Source of the DNA: Hymenopus coronatus
Taxonomy: Eukaryota; Arthropoda; Insecta; Mantodea; Hymenopodidae
Direction of reading: 5' to 3'
NCBI GenBank assembly: GCA_030762935.1
Contig: CM060882.1
Coordinates: forward strand, 22,449,001-22,513,000
Length of the DNA stretch: 64,000 nt
Shown here: positions 33,433 to 44,907 of the stretch, one piece after another
How positions within the stretch are numbered: the first letter of the stretch is position 1
How the letters are laid out: each line of letters starts with the position of its first letter
Position numbers and translations under genes: made by a program
The notes under the pieces: generated by a model
Seen by the model: the letters and a program-made list of their open reading frames with translations, nothing else
What the model was told of the DNA's origin: nothing
Database searches by the model: none

Positions 33433-34490
33433 TCGTATTTGACATAAATAGTGTTAACAAATCTACATTGTTTGGGGTAGTAAAATATTAGTAAATGGTA
33501 GTAAGCTTTTATATGAATTTATTGATAATGGATAAAAGAAGTCAGTGTTTTGTTTCAATTGGTCTGGCAGGGACAGTGTAAAGTAGCCATAGCGACCGAT
33601 CTTCATCTGTCAAGCAGAACAAGGCCCGCAGCGCCACACAAACAAAAACGACGCGCATGCTAATGCGGTCGGTCAGTACAATTTGCGGTGAAGCGAGCAG
33701 AAGTTGGACCCGAGCCTGTGATTCGCACGCTGTTTAGCGAGCGGTGAAGGCGCGTGTTTGTTGTAAATTTACTGCGCCACTAAGGAAAGCCATCGAGCCT
33801 GGGAAAAGCAAGCAGAAGGTGGGGTGAAGTAGTACAACATGCGAAGATGTACAAGTGCAACCAACCCCCTCTGACGCAGTGGCGGAAAAGGAATATCTTA
33901 GCAACACCACCTGACAAACCTTTCTGCATATTATAATGGTACTTGGGAAAGACGGACACAGTTACTGAAATTATCATTTACTTAGGCGTGTTTTATTGTT
34001 ACTATACGATGGTTACACCACTTGGCATTACTTCAATACGTGGGTGCTTTTGTTATTCTGTCGCTTTGTAGTTACTTACTCGTTTCCTTTATTATGTTTT
34101 AAACCCCTAAATTATTAAAATTTGTGATATTATCCTCTAACAATAATTAATTTACCTAATTTAAAATTAATGAATAAGCTTATGTATTGAAATGTTTTAA
34201 TAGTTTAATAATAATAATACATTGGTCTTGTAAATCAAAACTAAGTCTTACTTAGGCTCTAAGCCGCAAAGCGTAGTCCAAGGGGGAGGGCCCTAAGCCG
34301 CAAAGCGAAACTGAGGGCTATTTTTTATAAGTAGTAGTCGAGGGATCTGGGGAGCTAAAACCCCAATGATCTCATGAAGAAGTCAAAACTTCGGCAATCT
34401 GGCGATTTTCACATCTGAACAACTTAATGTTTTCAACACTTTCAAATGTGAATCCCCAGCAGAAGTCACTAAAACTACTTCTCAAGACCT
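33433..34490. other. anonymous sequence
   Basis: No gene is recognised. A 14-base direct repeat TAAGCCGCAAAGCG occurs at about 34261 and 34293. Confidence 0.35.
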
Positions 34491-34612
34491 TTATGTATGT
34501 ATATATGTAATTTATGTATTTAATGTATGTAATTTATGTATTTAATGTATGTAATGTAGGTATGTAATGTAATGTATGTAGTGTAGGTATGTAATGTATG
34601 TGTGGGTGTGTG
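34491..34612. repeat. TATG/TAATG-rich degenerate tandem repeat
   Basis: Irregular repeats of ATGTATGTAA and TTTATGTATTTAATGTATG-type units, running into a GT-rich tail. Confidence 0.85.
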
Positions 34613-34721
34613 CCCGTCCATGTGTGTGCTGCAACCATCGTATAGCTTTACCAGTGTTTTAACCAATAAGCTCGGTTTTAATTATACATTTTCGGAATTA
34701 AATAGCTTTCATTTTTGGAAC

Positions 34722-35105
34722 TTTACTTTTTACTTTCTCTATTTCATCGGTAGAGAAACTATTGCATTCCACCCAAAATTTGATATGGTGATTTCACTGG
34801 AAATTTGCGTTTTAGGGTCCCCTGTCGCCTTCCTCACAAACTTGATAATTAAGTTCAGAATCTTCGAAGATTTTCAAGAACTAAATACCGTATATTAAAA
34901 TATTTATATGACAAATAAAATATATATCTTGAATTTTCCCTTCATTCTGGATGGCTTTTGCATAACTAGTAAACCGTAAGCGAAAGACAAAAACTATTAC
35001 ACAAAAATGAGAAATCATTAAATCACAACATTTGTCACATATTTTCTTTTTCGGTAGAGCTAATCATTTCCGAGATATTCCTTGTTGTTGGTTTCAGTTT
35101 AAAAA
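34722..35105 (-). mobile_element. HR1 copy with several deletions
   Basis: ACTTTCTCTATTTCATCGGT (palindrome mostly lost), CACCCAAAATTTGATATGG, then body to TTGTTGGTTTCAGTTTAAAA, where orientation flips. Confidence 0.78.
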
Positions 35106-36282
35106 GAGAAAATTTGACAAATGTATGTTTTAACGAGATCTACATTTTTTGTGTTCTAACTTTATGTATATCTCTTGCGGTTTACTAGTTATGCAAAAGG
35201 CATTCGGAATGAAGATGTCCTCGGAAGCTATCACCAAACAATTGAATATATATCTTAAATATTTCAATCAAAACCATTAGGTGCATTTTTGAGAAAATAA
35301 AAAATGTTTCATGTAGTTTGGTGAGGAAAGATTTTCTTGAAAATCCTTGGGTTGAACCTTTGGAAGACGTTGAACTTAATTATTAATATTTTTATGTAAC
35401 CACCTTATCGTTTTTAGTTGGTTGTTCACATACATACGCGCGAACCTTTTTCTAAAAGTCCCTTTTTATGATATAGGGGGGCCAGAAGATATACAGGATG
35501 TTAATGAACTATACCGAAATCTTTTCGCAGAATGTGTAGATTACTTAAATAAGTAATTTGAGATAGGTAACTTATGGCCTGTTTATTGAAATTTCGAAGT
35601 AAGGGTTATAAGCTTCTGAAGTGGCAGTACGCCACGTATAGCGGCACTTCGTCTGGAATGAAAAAAATAATAATAACAAATATTTACAGGAACCTTTCGG
35701 ATAGCAGCTTCTCGCGTTACGCATTAAGCCACCAGAGTAGTTGAAACACGCCTCCAGAGTAGGCTATATACCTCTAAAACGTAGTTAATGAATACTCAGT
35801 GTCGCACTGTCAAGTGATTAGTTCGAGATTTTACAGATTTTAGCGACATTAAATCTTGAGAACGCTAGTAACGAGCTGCTAAGAATCGATATTTTTATAC
35901 TCGAGCAGCAGTTTTAAAGGCATTCTAAGCCATTTTTTCAACCTGCTTTGCTTTAGCACCGACTTATCAGCACCTGATATCCACACGTTTAACGCTATAT
36001 AGCTGTGTTATGTTTATTCGGGGACCATGCATCGCCGATCTCAAATTACTTATATGAGTCACGTGCACAATTTCGCAAATTATTACGGTATAGTTCATTA
36101 ACAGCCTGTATATTTCCAGTAAAATTCCGTTACTAATTTAATGAGCGGCATGCTCTAGCTTCTCTATCTATGTACTAAGTAGATTTTTTTACGTGTATTT
36201 CCAGCAAAATTCTGGTATCAGATTAGATAGTGTAATGCAATACATTTCTCTTTCTATGTACTAAGTACAGAAAATAAAAATG
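35106..36282 (+). mobile_element. HR1 copy interrupted by a TA-flanked MITE
   Basis: GTATGTTTTAACGAGATCTA onward to GGGGGGCCAGAAGATA, then the MITE (35494-36108). After it come TATTTCCAGTAAAATTCCG and two successive degraded terminal modules, ending at about 36191 and 36282. Confidence 0.8.
35494..36108. mobile_element. MITE with TA target duplication
   Basis: 615 bp. Left terminus CAGGATGTTAATGAACTATA, right terminus complement of CAGGCTGTTAATGAACTATA. Similarity extends imperfectly to about 70 bases (AAGTAATTTGAGAT in both). TA flanks each end (35492-35493, 36109-36110). Removing the element and one TA restores the HR1 sequence GATATATTTCC. No coding sequence. Tc1/mariner-type mobilisation is inferred. 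Confidence 0.88.
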
Positions 36283-36929
36283 ATATTTTTTCCTTAAGTT
36301 TTAGGATTTATGGTATTTTTATTAATTTTAGACAAATTTTTGTGAAATTTCAGAATAATTCAAAGCTCCTGCACGCCACTGACCGTTAAGAGCGTGAGAT
36401 AGAAAAGCACGACGTGAGAAGGAACTTTTATGGCGATGAAATGGGAAGAAGAAATGAGGAGGAAAAGTGGAAGAAAAAAAAAAAGATTAAATACACGTAC
36501 CCTATGTTTACAGGCGAAGGGAGCTTATGAAAGAAAAGAGGTGGGGTAAGGGGGGTATCAAAATGAAGGGACGAGCTCGTGTGCACCGAGAAGTGCCGAG
36601 GGGGGGGGGTTCTCATCGGACAAACTCTAGTTCGCTTTTATTGTGGTTTTTAATATATATAGCGAGGGTATTTCCTTAGAAGTGGTCGCATATCCACTGC
36701 TGGGTTTTAATTTAACTTTAAAACTGCAGAGAAATGCAACGCGAAAACACAAAACACATGACTACCTGCTTGATGAAATTCTCGGCTTAAGAAATTACGC
36801 TTGAGTAAATCGTGTAAAACAGGTTGCGTTATATAGGAGATAACATAAAACAGAAGCTCGGAAAAATGACAGTAGAAACGGAAGAGGAAAACAAGAAATG
36901 ACAAGAGTAAAAATGCAGCGCAGGAGAGG
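36283..36929. other. anonymous sequence
   Basis: Contains an A run near 36473-36484 and a G run near 36600-36609. No gene. Confidence 0.3.
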
Positions 36930-37097
36930 AGATAACACACACACACACACACGCGGACCTTTTTGTGAAAATGCTTTTTTTGGATATTGGGGACCCTAAA
37001 ACATATATTTCCGGTGAAATCTCGGTATCGAATTTTTTGGTGGAGTGCAATACTTTCTCTATACACTATGTACATAGTGCGTATGGAGAAAGTAAAA
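36930..37097 (+). mobile_element. HR1 palindromic end fragment
   Basis: (CA)n, GGACCTTTTTGTGAAAATGC, CATATATTTCCGGTGAAATC and a perfect CACTATGTACATAGTG palindrome, ending TATGGAGAAAGTAAAAAG. Confidence 0.85.
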
Positions 37098-37178
37098 AGG
37101 AGATATTATCAATAAGAATGGGCTAGAAAAAAAAGAAAAGGATAGAGAGGCACTTAGAGATAAGCACAAAGAATAGGT

Positions 37179-37405
37179 GCCCACGTGGGTAGTGTGGTGG
37201 TAGCGTGTGTGCCTCACATTCAACAGGTCGTTAGCTCGAATCTCGCTTAGGATGAGTTACCTAGATAATGTTTTTATCGGGCTTCTCCCTTATTCTGAGA
37301 AGACGAATGTCGAGTAACTTTAAGCTCCATGGACCCCGAGATCATTTGAGCATCATTTCACCAATTTCATTCATCGTCCGATGTGACCAACCAGGTTAAA
37401 GGACG
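37179..37405 (+). mobile_element. SINE-B, forward copy
   Basis: GTGGGTAGTGTGGTGGTAGC (A box), CAGGTCGTTAGCTCGAATCT (B box), AGAAGACGAATGTCGAGTAA and GATGTGACCAACCAGGTTAA. It abuts SINE-C. Confidence 0.88.
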
Positions 37406-37407
37406 TG

Positions 37408-37590
37408 TATAGGTAGAGTCAGACTGAAAAATTCATAGCAGGGATTTGAACCAAGGATCTCTAGCTGGTTGCTCTGCCACTGAGCTACCTGGCAACATGC
37501 CGGCATAGCATTGAATTTCTCAACTGACTCGCATGTTTCCCAGTAAACCACAAGTTGACCCAAATTATTTTGAGATGACAACCCCAATGG
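37408..37590 (-). mobile_element. SINE-C, reverse copy
   Basis: Read on the minus strand, a conserved leader (GGTTTACTGGGAAACATGCG) precedes a tRNA-like block: GGTAGCTCAGTGGCAGAGCA (A box) and TTGGTTCAAATCCCTGC (B box). The tail is TTTTTCAGTCTGACTCTACC. A homologous copy lies at 42480-42664. No intact anticodon arm, so it is not a tRNA gene. Confidence 0.82.
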
Positions 37591-37645
37591 CGACTTGCAA
37601 TGTTGTAAGTACTTTAAGTACCAGGATTCATAGTATAGCCAACTG

Positions 37646-38793
37646 CGAGGTACGTCCAGAAAGTAAGTTCCGTTTCAATTTATCTCCGCTGCAGCGCTGC
37701 GATCGCAGTTCCGCACATGCGCGGTAGACGCTCTGTATCAAGGAGAAGAAACGTGCTCCATTTTGAGATCGCTGTCAGCCACATACGCTTTGTTGTGCTT
37801 GTTTACAATGTCGGTGTTGATTGAAAATCCCGCCGCTTGTGAAATCAGATCTGTGATTCGTTTTCTGAATGCTAGGAAAGTGAAACCAATTGAAATTTAT
37901 CGGCAAATTTGCGAAGTTTACGGACAAAATGCGATGAGTGATTCAATGGTGAGAATATGGGTCCGACAGTTCAGTGAAGGACGTAGTGAAGTGCACGATG
38001 AACAACGAAGTGGGTGTCCATCTTTGGTTACAGAAGAACTGGTTCACGCGATTGATGACAAGATCCAGGAAAACCGCAAGTTTACAATTAGTGCTCACGC
38101 TATGGAATTTCCCCAAAGCTCATGATCACTAATTCATGAAATTGTTACCGAAAAACTGAAATTTCGTAAATTTTGCTCACGTTGGGTACCAAGATTCTTA
38201 CTGAGCAACGCAAAACAAAACGGATGGGTAGTGCACTTTAGTTTTTAACCCGTTATGATGAAGACGGCGAAGAATTTCTGACACAGATAGTCACAGGAGA
38301 TGAGACTTGGGTTTCTTACGACACCCCTGAAAGTAAGTGGCAATCAATGGAATGGATGCACACTTCATCCCAGCAAAAGTTAAGTCGAAACAAATCTTGA
38401 CACCTCGAAAAATGATGTGCACAGTGTTCTGGGACTGGAAAGGCATCTTACTCATTGATTTCTTACCGCGTGGTCAAACAATCAAAGCAGATGTTTATTG
38501 CGAGACACTTAGGAATTTGCGCCGCACAATACAGAATAAGCGCCGAGGATTGCTGTCAAAACGTGTTGTTTTTCTTCACGACAACGCACGACCACACACT
38601 GCAAATGTAACGAAAAGCCTCCTACAGGTATACAAAAACTTGTGCCACGGTATGACAAATGCCTGTAAAATTTCGTCAGTTAGGTGGAAAAATAGTTTAA
38701 GAGTTGTAGAATTTTGTGCAATAAATAATTATTCTTTATCTGTACACAATTTTTTTTATTACCAAACGGAACTCACTCTCTGGACGTACCTCG
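37646..38793 (+). mobile_element. deleted mariner transposon
   Basis: 1148 bp bounded by inverted repeats CGAGGTACGTCCAGAAAGTA (left) and the complement of CGAGGTACGTCCAGAGAGTG (right), about 30 bases each. TA follows the right end and TG precedes the left, a mutated TA target. It is shorter than an intact mariner (about 1.3 kb) because of an internal deletion. It encodes a broken DD34D transposase. Confidence 0.92.
37808..38700 (+). pseudogene. mariner transposase, inactivated
   Basis: The start is taken at MSVLIENPAACEIRSVIRFL, the usual N-terminal helix-turn-helix region; HAIDDKIQENRKF lies further on. The frame breaks with a stop at 38123-38125 and resumes as FRKFCSRWVP. It continues through GDETWVSYDTPESK (first catalytic Asp, 38299-38301) and WMHTSS, shifts frame near 38366, and reaches VVFLHDNARPHTANVTKSLL (second Asp, 38580-38582). 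A deletion near 38628 removes the segment with the third catalytic Asp, leaving only part of the C-terminus. Inactive by at least four lesions. Confidence 0.92.
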
Positions 38794-40198
38794 TATTATG
38801 GTCAAAAAATGCAAAGGAAAAGAAGAATTGTAAAATTCCTCGGATGAAAAGAGGGGGAGAGAAGATAATAGCTGAAGAGAAAAGTAGTAAGAAGAATGGA
38901 AAGTGAGAGTAATGCGGGAGATGAGAAAGGATTTATAAAGAGCTGATTGAAAGAAGAATTGAGAACAGAACAGAAGAGCAGAGCGAGAGGAAGACGAGCT
39001 AAAGGTGAACTATAATAGGCTTGTTCTGAATGAAGACAGAAGAGACGTTGAAAGCCTCCTCGCAGAATCACAGAGAAGAAGCGATATTAAACAAACTTAA
39101 GCCAGTTTATGTAGGTTACCGTTCATCCATATCACGTCCATAATGCATGAAGGCGAAGGATGGTCTGCTCCCAAGAGATCAACAAATTATGAAAAAACAG
39201 AAGAGCGCAGGTGTCGTCATCCCTGTGGAGTATTGTTCGGGCCGTTAAACAGGCAAAAGAAAGGAGGTGCTCTATTCCAATGAAAAGCTTCGTTCCCATG
39301 GCAACACACGTATTGTGCACCGGGGGCGCATACTTGTAACAAAAGACAGGCACTCTCTGTCTGATGGCTTTTGTTTTGCATTACTCAAATCCTTGTGAGT
39401 ATCTCAACTGCAACACCGCCACAATGGAAGTCAAAAGTGCAAAAAGCTACCTTTTGCGACTCCGATATTTCCACGACGAACTGGTAACAAGGTGCATATA
39501 ACACACGAGAGTTCAACAAATTTGGTTTCATAACTCATAAAGCCGATGTAAAAATTTGGTCCAAAATGTTTTATACAACGTGATCATTGTGTACAATTTC
39601 TCCATACCGTTCCCAAGGGAGTGTGAATTGGTCCAAATATTTCTCACATCCACATGAACAGCTGATAGAAAATGGTGGAGGTTGCTGATCCACAATTATT
39701 TACGTTCGCTGTCGCAAGCTTAGTTTATCTATCCATTGCAAGAACAGAAAGAAAAAATTAATAAAGAGGCGTTGGTGGACTAGACCATGGCTGGAACGTA
39801 GGAATGTAGGCCACGGAAGAGGTGTACTACATATGCTGCAAAATGAACTCGTTTCTAAATTATTTTAACTTCCATAGAATGGACGAAAATTTGTTTGGAA
39901 AGTTGCTGTCCATAGCTGAGGCAAAAATCAAATATGAAGCAGCCTGTATCAGTATATCAAAGGTAGCGTTTTTTATATTTTGTTGAGAAAAGAACGTTAG
40001 GTCCAAATGGATCCGATAAAATACATCTCAGGGATTATAAATACTCGAGTCATTATTTCATAAATCGCCACACACTTCAACCATAGCCCAGCTACTATAA
40101 TCACCTTATTTAGGAAAAAGTCTACAAGATGCGGCAAAGTTTCACACAAACAATCACATAGGCGGGAAGGAAGACACAGGCTAGCTGCCATCTTATTG
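38794..40198. other. anonymous sequence
   Basis: Purine-rich at 38800-39010. No recognised gene or repeat. Open frames at 38802-39071 and 39132-39353 (-) are compositional. Confidence 0.3.
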
Positions 40199-40311
40199 CG
40201 TCCCTTCCGAAGAAAGCCATGCTAAGGATTTTTCGTCCTCCGCCGGGTTTGAACACGCGACCTTAGGTATATGAAGTTAGCATGGTAACCATTACCCCAC
40301 GGAGGGCGACA
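40199..40311 (-). mobile_element. SINE-A, tRNA-like head only
   Basis: Read on the minus strand: CTCCGTGGGGTAATGGTTAC, GTCGCGTGTTCAAACCCGG, CGAAAAATCCTTAGCATGG. The 3' half is lost. Confidence 0.85.
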
Positions 40312-40313
40312 TA

Positions 40314-40452
40314 TATTTCGCTTCTACTTACAAGGAAGCAAGTAATTACTTCTCAATTAGCATGAAGTAAATTGAAGCATAAGCTTTTCAACAGTAATTT
40401 GTTGTAGAGATGTCGAGAAAGTCATGTGAATGGAACACATCAGATTTTTTCA
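40314..40452 (-). mobile_element. HR1 distal-end fragment
   Basis: ATTTCGCTTCTACTTACAAG to GTCATGTGAATGGAACACAT and CAGATTTTTT. Confidence 0.82.
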
Positions 40453-40881
40453 ACGGAAACCCTTTTTGTAAGCCACTATAGAGGTAGTGGGGGAGGATAT
40501 TCGCGTTATATCCTAAATGCGATGAACATGACACGGAGCAAGCATCGAACTCTGAACTTAATGGCTTGCAGTGTTTTAGCTCCCCAACTGATTTGGACAA
40601 GTGAAAACCATCAGCTGCGGGAGAAAAATGCGTTTGATATCGCATGCCCAACACGCGCATTCATTTTTCAACAGCGCCTCTAGCTGCGTTTTGGAACATT
40701 AAAACGTTTGACGCCGTATCTGTGAGTTTAAAGTGTTTCTCCTCGGAATTAACTGCGATTAAAATATTAACAGCTATTCTGTATAAATGATAGGAATTAA
40801 AGATGAACTTCCTGCCCTAACCCTGTTGGGGTTCCCCGCGCACAGGAAAGCGCTTTCAGAAATGTGTCATGCCGAATCATG
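40453..40881. other. anonymous sequence
   Basis: The open frame at 40426-40683 starts within HR1 and has no domain. Nothing else. Confidence 0.3.
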
Positions 40882-40957
40882 TTTACTTTCTCTACCGAGT
40901 ACATAGCACAAGGGACTTTTTTTTTTTTCAACCTACGATAGGCTATATATAAAAAAA
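40882..40957. mobile_element. HR1 end scrap joined to a mariner TIR scrap
   Basis: ACTTTCTCTACCGAGTACAT (HR1, 40884-40912) runs into a T run and CAACCTACGATAGGCTATAT. The latter matches the TIR of the foldback mariner at 32766 (CAACTTCTGATAGGCTATAA). Confidence 0.65.
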
Positions 40958-40960
40958 AAA

Positions 40961-41712
40961 TCTGGTGTGTTCCATTACATGACTTTCTCTACATCTCTGC
41001 AACAAATTATTTTTAAAAAGCTTATACTTCTAACCTGGTTGCTATGTAACTGAAGCTCCTTTGTTTCCATGGACAGGAGTTGACAAATTCCAGTATGAGA
41101 AAAGTATGTTTTTAAAGCTGAAACCAATAACAAGGAATATCTCAAAAACGATCCACTTCACGAAAAAATGTATATAACATAAATTGTGTGTTGTAACGTA
41201 ATCTACATTTTTTGTGTGTTAAGTTTTTGTCTATCTCTAATGGTTTACTAGTTATGCAAAATTCAATAAAAATCATCTAGAATACAGAGGTTTTTTGAGG
41301 CTATTCCCAGAAAATTCAAAATATACATGTTATTTGCCAAGTAAATATCTTAAATACAAGACATTTTAATGAAAATCGTTAGAGCTATTTAAAAAAAAAT
41401 CGAAACTTTTTCCATGTAAATGATAGTTTGGGATGGGGGGATTTTCTTGAAAATCTGCATCCTTGGAAGATACTAAACTTAAATACCAAGTTTGGTATTT
41501 AACGGTCTTTTCGTTTTTGAGTTATGCTGCCCACGGACACACACACATACACACAGACAGACACGCACACGGAATTGTTTCTAAAAATTCTTTTTTATGG
41601 ATTAAGGGGATCTCAAAACATATATTTCCAGTGAAATCTCGGTATCAAATTTTTGGGTGCATTACAATACCTTCTGTATATACTATGTACTAGTACGTAT
41701 AGAAAAAGTAAC
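40961..41712 (+). mobile_element. HR1 copy, nearly complete
   Basis: TCTGGTGTGTTCCATTACAT to GTACTAGTACGTATAGAAAA. An internal deletion lies near 41033. Confidence 0.85.
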
Positions 41713-41717
41713 AAGAT

Positions 41718-41878
41718 CATAGCGTTTTAAACATTTGACTATCGTTTTAGGCTAATGTATTCACTTATTTCCTTACTACTTAAATGGAAGCAAGTTATGA
41801 GACCAATTATGCTAATATTTATCTCGATTAGTGTGCTACAGCTAGAGAAAGTCATGTGAATGTAACACATCAGAAATT
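41718..41878 (-). mobile_element. HR1 distal fragment
   Basis: ACATTTGACTATCGTTTTAG to GTCATGTGAATGTAACACAT. Confidence 0.8.
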
Positions 41879-42239
41879 TTAATCGTTTCTTTTCCATCAT
41901 CCTTCAATTACGCTAATTTTGACGTATAATTGTCTCGTATAATTCCTGTAGATCTGTTTTCCATTTAAAAGCCATTAGCAAACGAAATTCTGTTCGCAGA
42001 GGCTAAAAAAATTACAACGAAAAACACTCAGTTAATTAAAAGTATTATAGATGTCAGTATTAATTAAATGTGATACGGTGGGTATATCTCATGTTATTAC
42101 AGGGTGCTTTTTCTGACATATTTAGATTCATAAAATAATTTCATACTTTCTTGTTGAAAGTGTATTTTTAAATGGTCTATGCTTAATAAGTTAGAGCCTT
42201 TTAAGTATTAATATATTTTTAAAAGCATTATTTTTATAA
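41879..42239. other. anonymous AT-rich sequence
   Basis: No feature recognised. Confidence 0.3.
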
Positions 42240-42296
42240 AAAATGTATTCATACTAATCGAGATAAACATAAGCAGAAATTATTTTAATTGTTTTC

Positions 42297-42664
42297 TCAG
42301 AGAAACCATGTGTAGGACTGGAGTTGGATAGGTGGAGCCAGACTGAAAAATTCAATGCCATAGCCGGGGTTTGAACCACGGATCTCCCGGTCTCTAGCCG
42401 GTTGAACCGGGAGATCCGTGGTTGAAATCCCGGCTATGGCATTGCATTTTTCAATATTAAAATTATCACAATTGTCCATAATTGGGGTTGTCAACTCAAT
42501 ATAATTTAAGATAACCATGTGGTTTACCGGGAGACTCTCGAGTCAGTTGAGACATTCAATGCTATGCCGGCATGCTGCCATGGTAGCTCGTTGGTAGAGC
42601 ATTTGGCTAGAGACCGTTGTTCAAATCCCGGCTATGGCATCGAATCTTTCAGTCTGACTCTACC
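42297..42664 (+). mobile_element. SINE-C insertion with inverted partial duplicate
   Basis: 42480-42664 is a full SINE-C: ATTGGGGTTGTCAACTCAAT, CATGCTGCCATGGTAGCTCG (A box), GTTCAAATCCCGGCTATGGC (B box) and TTTCAGTCTGACTCTACCTA. 42330-42440 repeats the tail and B-box end, partly in inverted orientation, forming the hairpin at 42357-42440. Confidence 0.8.
42357..42440. repeat. 34-base-arm hairpin within SINE-C
   Basis: Left arm GCCATAGCCGGGGTTTGAAC ... GATCTCCCGG (42357-42390). Right arm CCGGGAGATC ... CCCGGCTATGGC (42407-42440). Only two mismatches and a 16-base loop. Confidence 0.92.
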
Positions 42665-43227
42665 TATCCATAAGCTGAAATAGTTTATTACTTAATTTCT
42701 TGTAAGTAGAAGGGAAATAAGGGAATATACCAGGGTAAAGCAATAATCAAATTGTTTAAAAATTGGTTGCTATATGAAGGTATTCAAGTTTCGTTATCTT
42801 TTCATGCCCAGGATGAAAATAAAACCATATAATGACTTTCCATTTTAGAAAAGTATAAATATTGGAAAATTTAAATCAGAAAGAATGATTAGTTCCGAAA
42901 TGTATCTCCAAAAATACAAGTATTTGATGTAAATTGGTGCTTTAAACACATCTATATATTTTTTATATAAAGATTCTGCCTAAATCTTCAGGATAAACAT
43001 TTATGCAAAAGGCCTTCCCAGAAGATTCAAAATATACATTTTATTTGTCAAGAAAATATCTTTAACACGAGGTATTTTAACCAAACCCGCCTAAGTCATT
43101 TTTAAGAAAATAAAAACAAATATCGAAAACTGTTGGGGATGGTGGGATCTTCCCGAAAATGCGTGGAGTCGCATTGTTGGAAAATGCTGAATATAAAGCT
43201 TGGTATTTAAATGAGTTTTCGCATTTT

Positions 43228-44897
43228 ACTTTCTCTACACTACTATGTACATAGTGTATAGAGAAGGTATTGTATTCCACCCAAAAATTAGATACAGAGA
43301 TTTCCCCTGTATAAAAAAAATCATTTTTAGAAAAACGTCGGTATGTGTTTGTGAACACGACAACTCAAACACAAAATATACCTAATACCAAACTTGTTAT
43401 TTAAACCCAAAATTACCCCTTACAAGGAAAAAATTTCGGAAATGTTGATTTTCTCAAAAATAGCTCTAACGATTTTGATTAGAATACCGTAGATACATTA
43501 AAAAATGTATATGGCAAATAAAATGTATATCTTGAATTTTCTGAAGACCTGTTTCTTCTGAATGAATTTTGCTGAATTTTGCGTAACTGGTAAACCGTAA
43601 GAGTTAGGCAGAAACTTACGATAAAAAAATGTAGGTCACGTTAAAAAACACAATTTATATCATACAAAAATGTTACGTGGAGCTTACATATTTCTTGTTA
43701 TTAGTTTCAATTGTAAAGTACTTATACTTTTCTCATACAGGAAGTGTCCAGTTTTTCTTTTGTTCTACTCCTGGCCAAGCAAAGAAGCGATTTGCAATGA
43801 CAATTGCCTAACGCAGCTTTTAAAACATTTGACTATCAATTTAGTTTCCTTTTACTTATAAGGAACTAAGTAATAAGAACATTCTGCTAACGTTTATTTC
43901 GATTAGCATTGTGTAGAAAGAAAATAATCTTGCGTACCAGGTTACCCGTCATGGCGGGCACCGCGCAACGCCAGGCAGGCAACCTCGCTTGACAACATTA
44001 CCCCAAAAAACACCAGAAATCACCAAGGTCCTTAGCAAATAGTTTTCAAAGCTTAGAGGTTGTTACTTGGCTTTCGATGACGCCATTTGGCGCGATTTAT
44101 TTATTCCAGATGTAGTGACTTAATTTTCGTGGCGCGAAGTATTTCTTCCGCAGATTTGATTCCTGCGGCACTGGCACTTGCTGTGTATTCACTATGGGGA
44201 GCACACATATAAATGAGGAGCACGAGATTTTAAACACCTTAAAATAAACAAATAAACGGAAATCAAAACTATTACTGTTTTTTTGTTGGCATAATAAACG
44301 GAGCCAGCGCCATCGGAAGAGAGAATATATATATTTAAAATCGTCAGGGAATGCGGGAGCTATGCTATTTGTTTCGTCAGTTTGGGCGACTATATTTATT
44401 TTAGTTAAACATTTCCTTTTCGTACATAATCATATTTCTTATTGTTATTATTGCCCTCGCTATAACTATAATATGTTCCCTTTGGTTTCGAGGTTATTAT
44501 TTCCCGCACTTTTGGTTTGACTCATTTATTACATTGCTGATATTTTATAACTACTTTTTTATTGTAGTTGTCGTATATTTGTTATTATTTTATAGTATAT
44601 TTATTTTAGTTAAACATTTCCTTTTCGTACATTGTGAATCATTTCTCGCAGTTTTGTTTTGACTCATTTTATATTGCCGATATTTTATAACAACTTCCAA
44701 TGAATTTGCTTTGACCTATTCAGTACTTTGAGGAATAGTACCAACTTCTTTCTACTGTTGCATAAACGTAGTGGTTTTTAAATGTGCATGTTGGCATTCC
44801 GTATTGCGCATTGACAGCCCGCAATGACAGGGTAACCTGGTGCGAAGTTTGTTTGTAGAGAAGCTGGAGAAAGGCACGTGAGTGTAACACATCAGAG
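43228..44897 (-). mobile_element. HR1 copy interrupted by a 0.9 kb TIR element
   Basis: ACTTTCTCTACACTACTATG with perfect ACTATGTACATAGT. Body to GTGTAGAAAGAAAATAATCT, insertion at 43937-44840, then AGTTTGTTTGTAGAGAAGCT and GTGAGTGTAACACATCAG. Confidence 0.85.
43937..44840. mobile_element. non-autonomous DNA element with 25-base TIRs
   Basis: Left CCAGGTTACCCGTCATGGCG, right complement of CCAGGTTACCCTGTCATTGC. TGCG occurs on both outer sides and may be the target duplication. The interior has a direct duplication: TTTAGTTAAACATTTCCTTT at about 44399 and 44605, and GATATTTTATAAC at about 44540 and 44680. No coding sequence. It sits inside an HR1 copy whose uninterrupted form is seen near 56770. 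Superfamily unknown. Confidence 0.82.
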
Positions 44898-44907
44898 CCC
44901 TACGGTC

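Larger units (their letters stand above)
42240..43225 (+). mobile_element. HR1 copy interrupted by SINE-C
   Basis: ACTAATCGAGATAAACATAA to 42296, SINE-C material to 42664, then ACTTAATTTCTTGTAAGTAG. The body runs to GGTATTTAAATGAGTTTTCG, where the opposite-strand copy begins. Confidence 0.8.

Noticed and set aside
38802..39071. 89-codon minus-strand open frame with hydrophobic content
   Set aside because: Complement of a purine-rich tract. Leucine/serine/phenylalanine richness is compositional.
42585..42655. Possible tRNA gene (A and B boxes, pairing acceptor ends GCCATGG/CTATGGC)
   Set aside because: No proper anticodon or T stem, and the surrounding sequence matches the SINE-C copy at 37408-37590.
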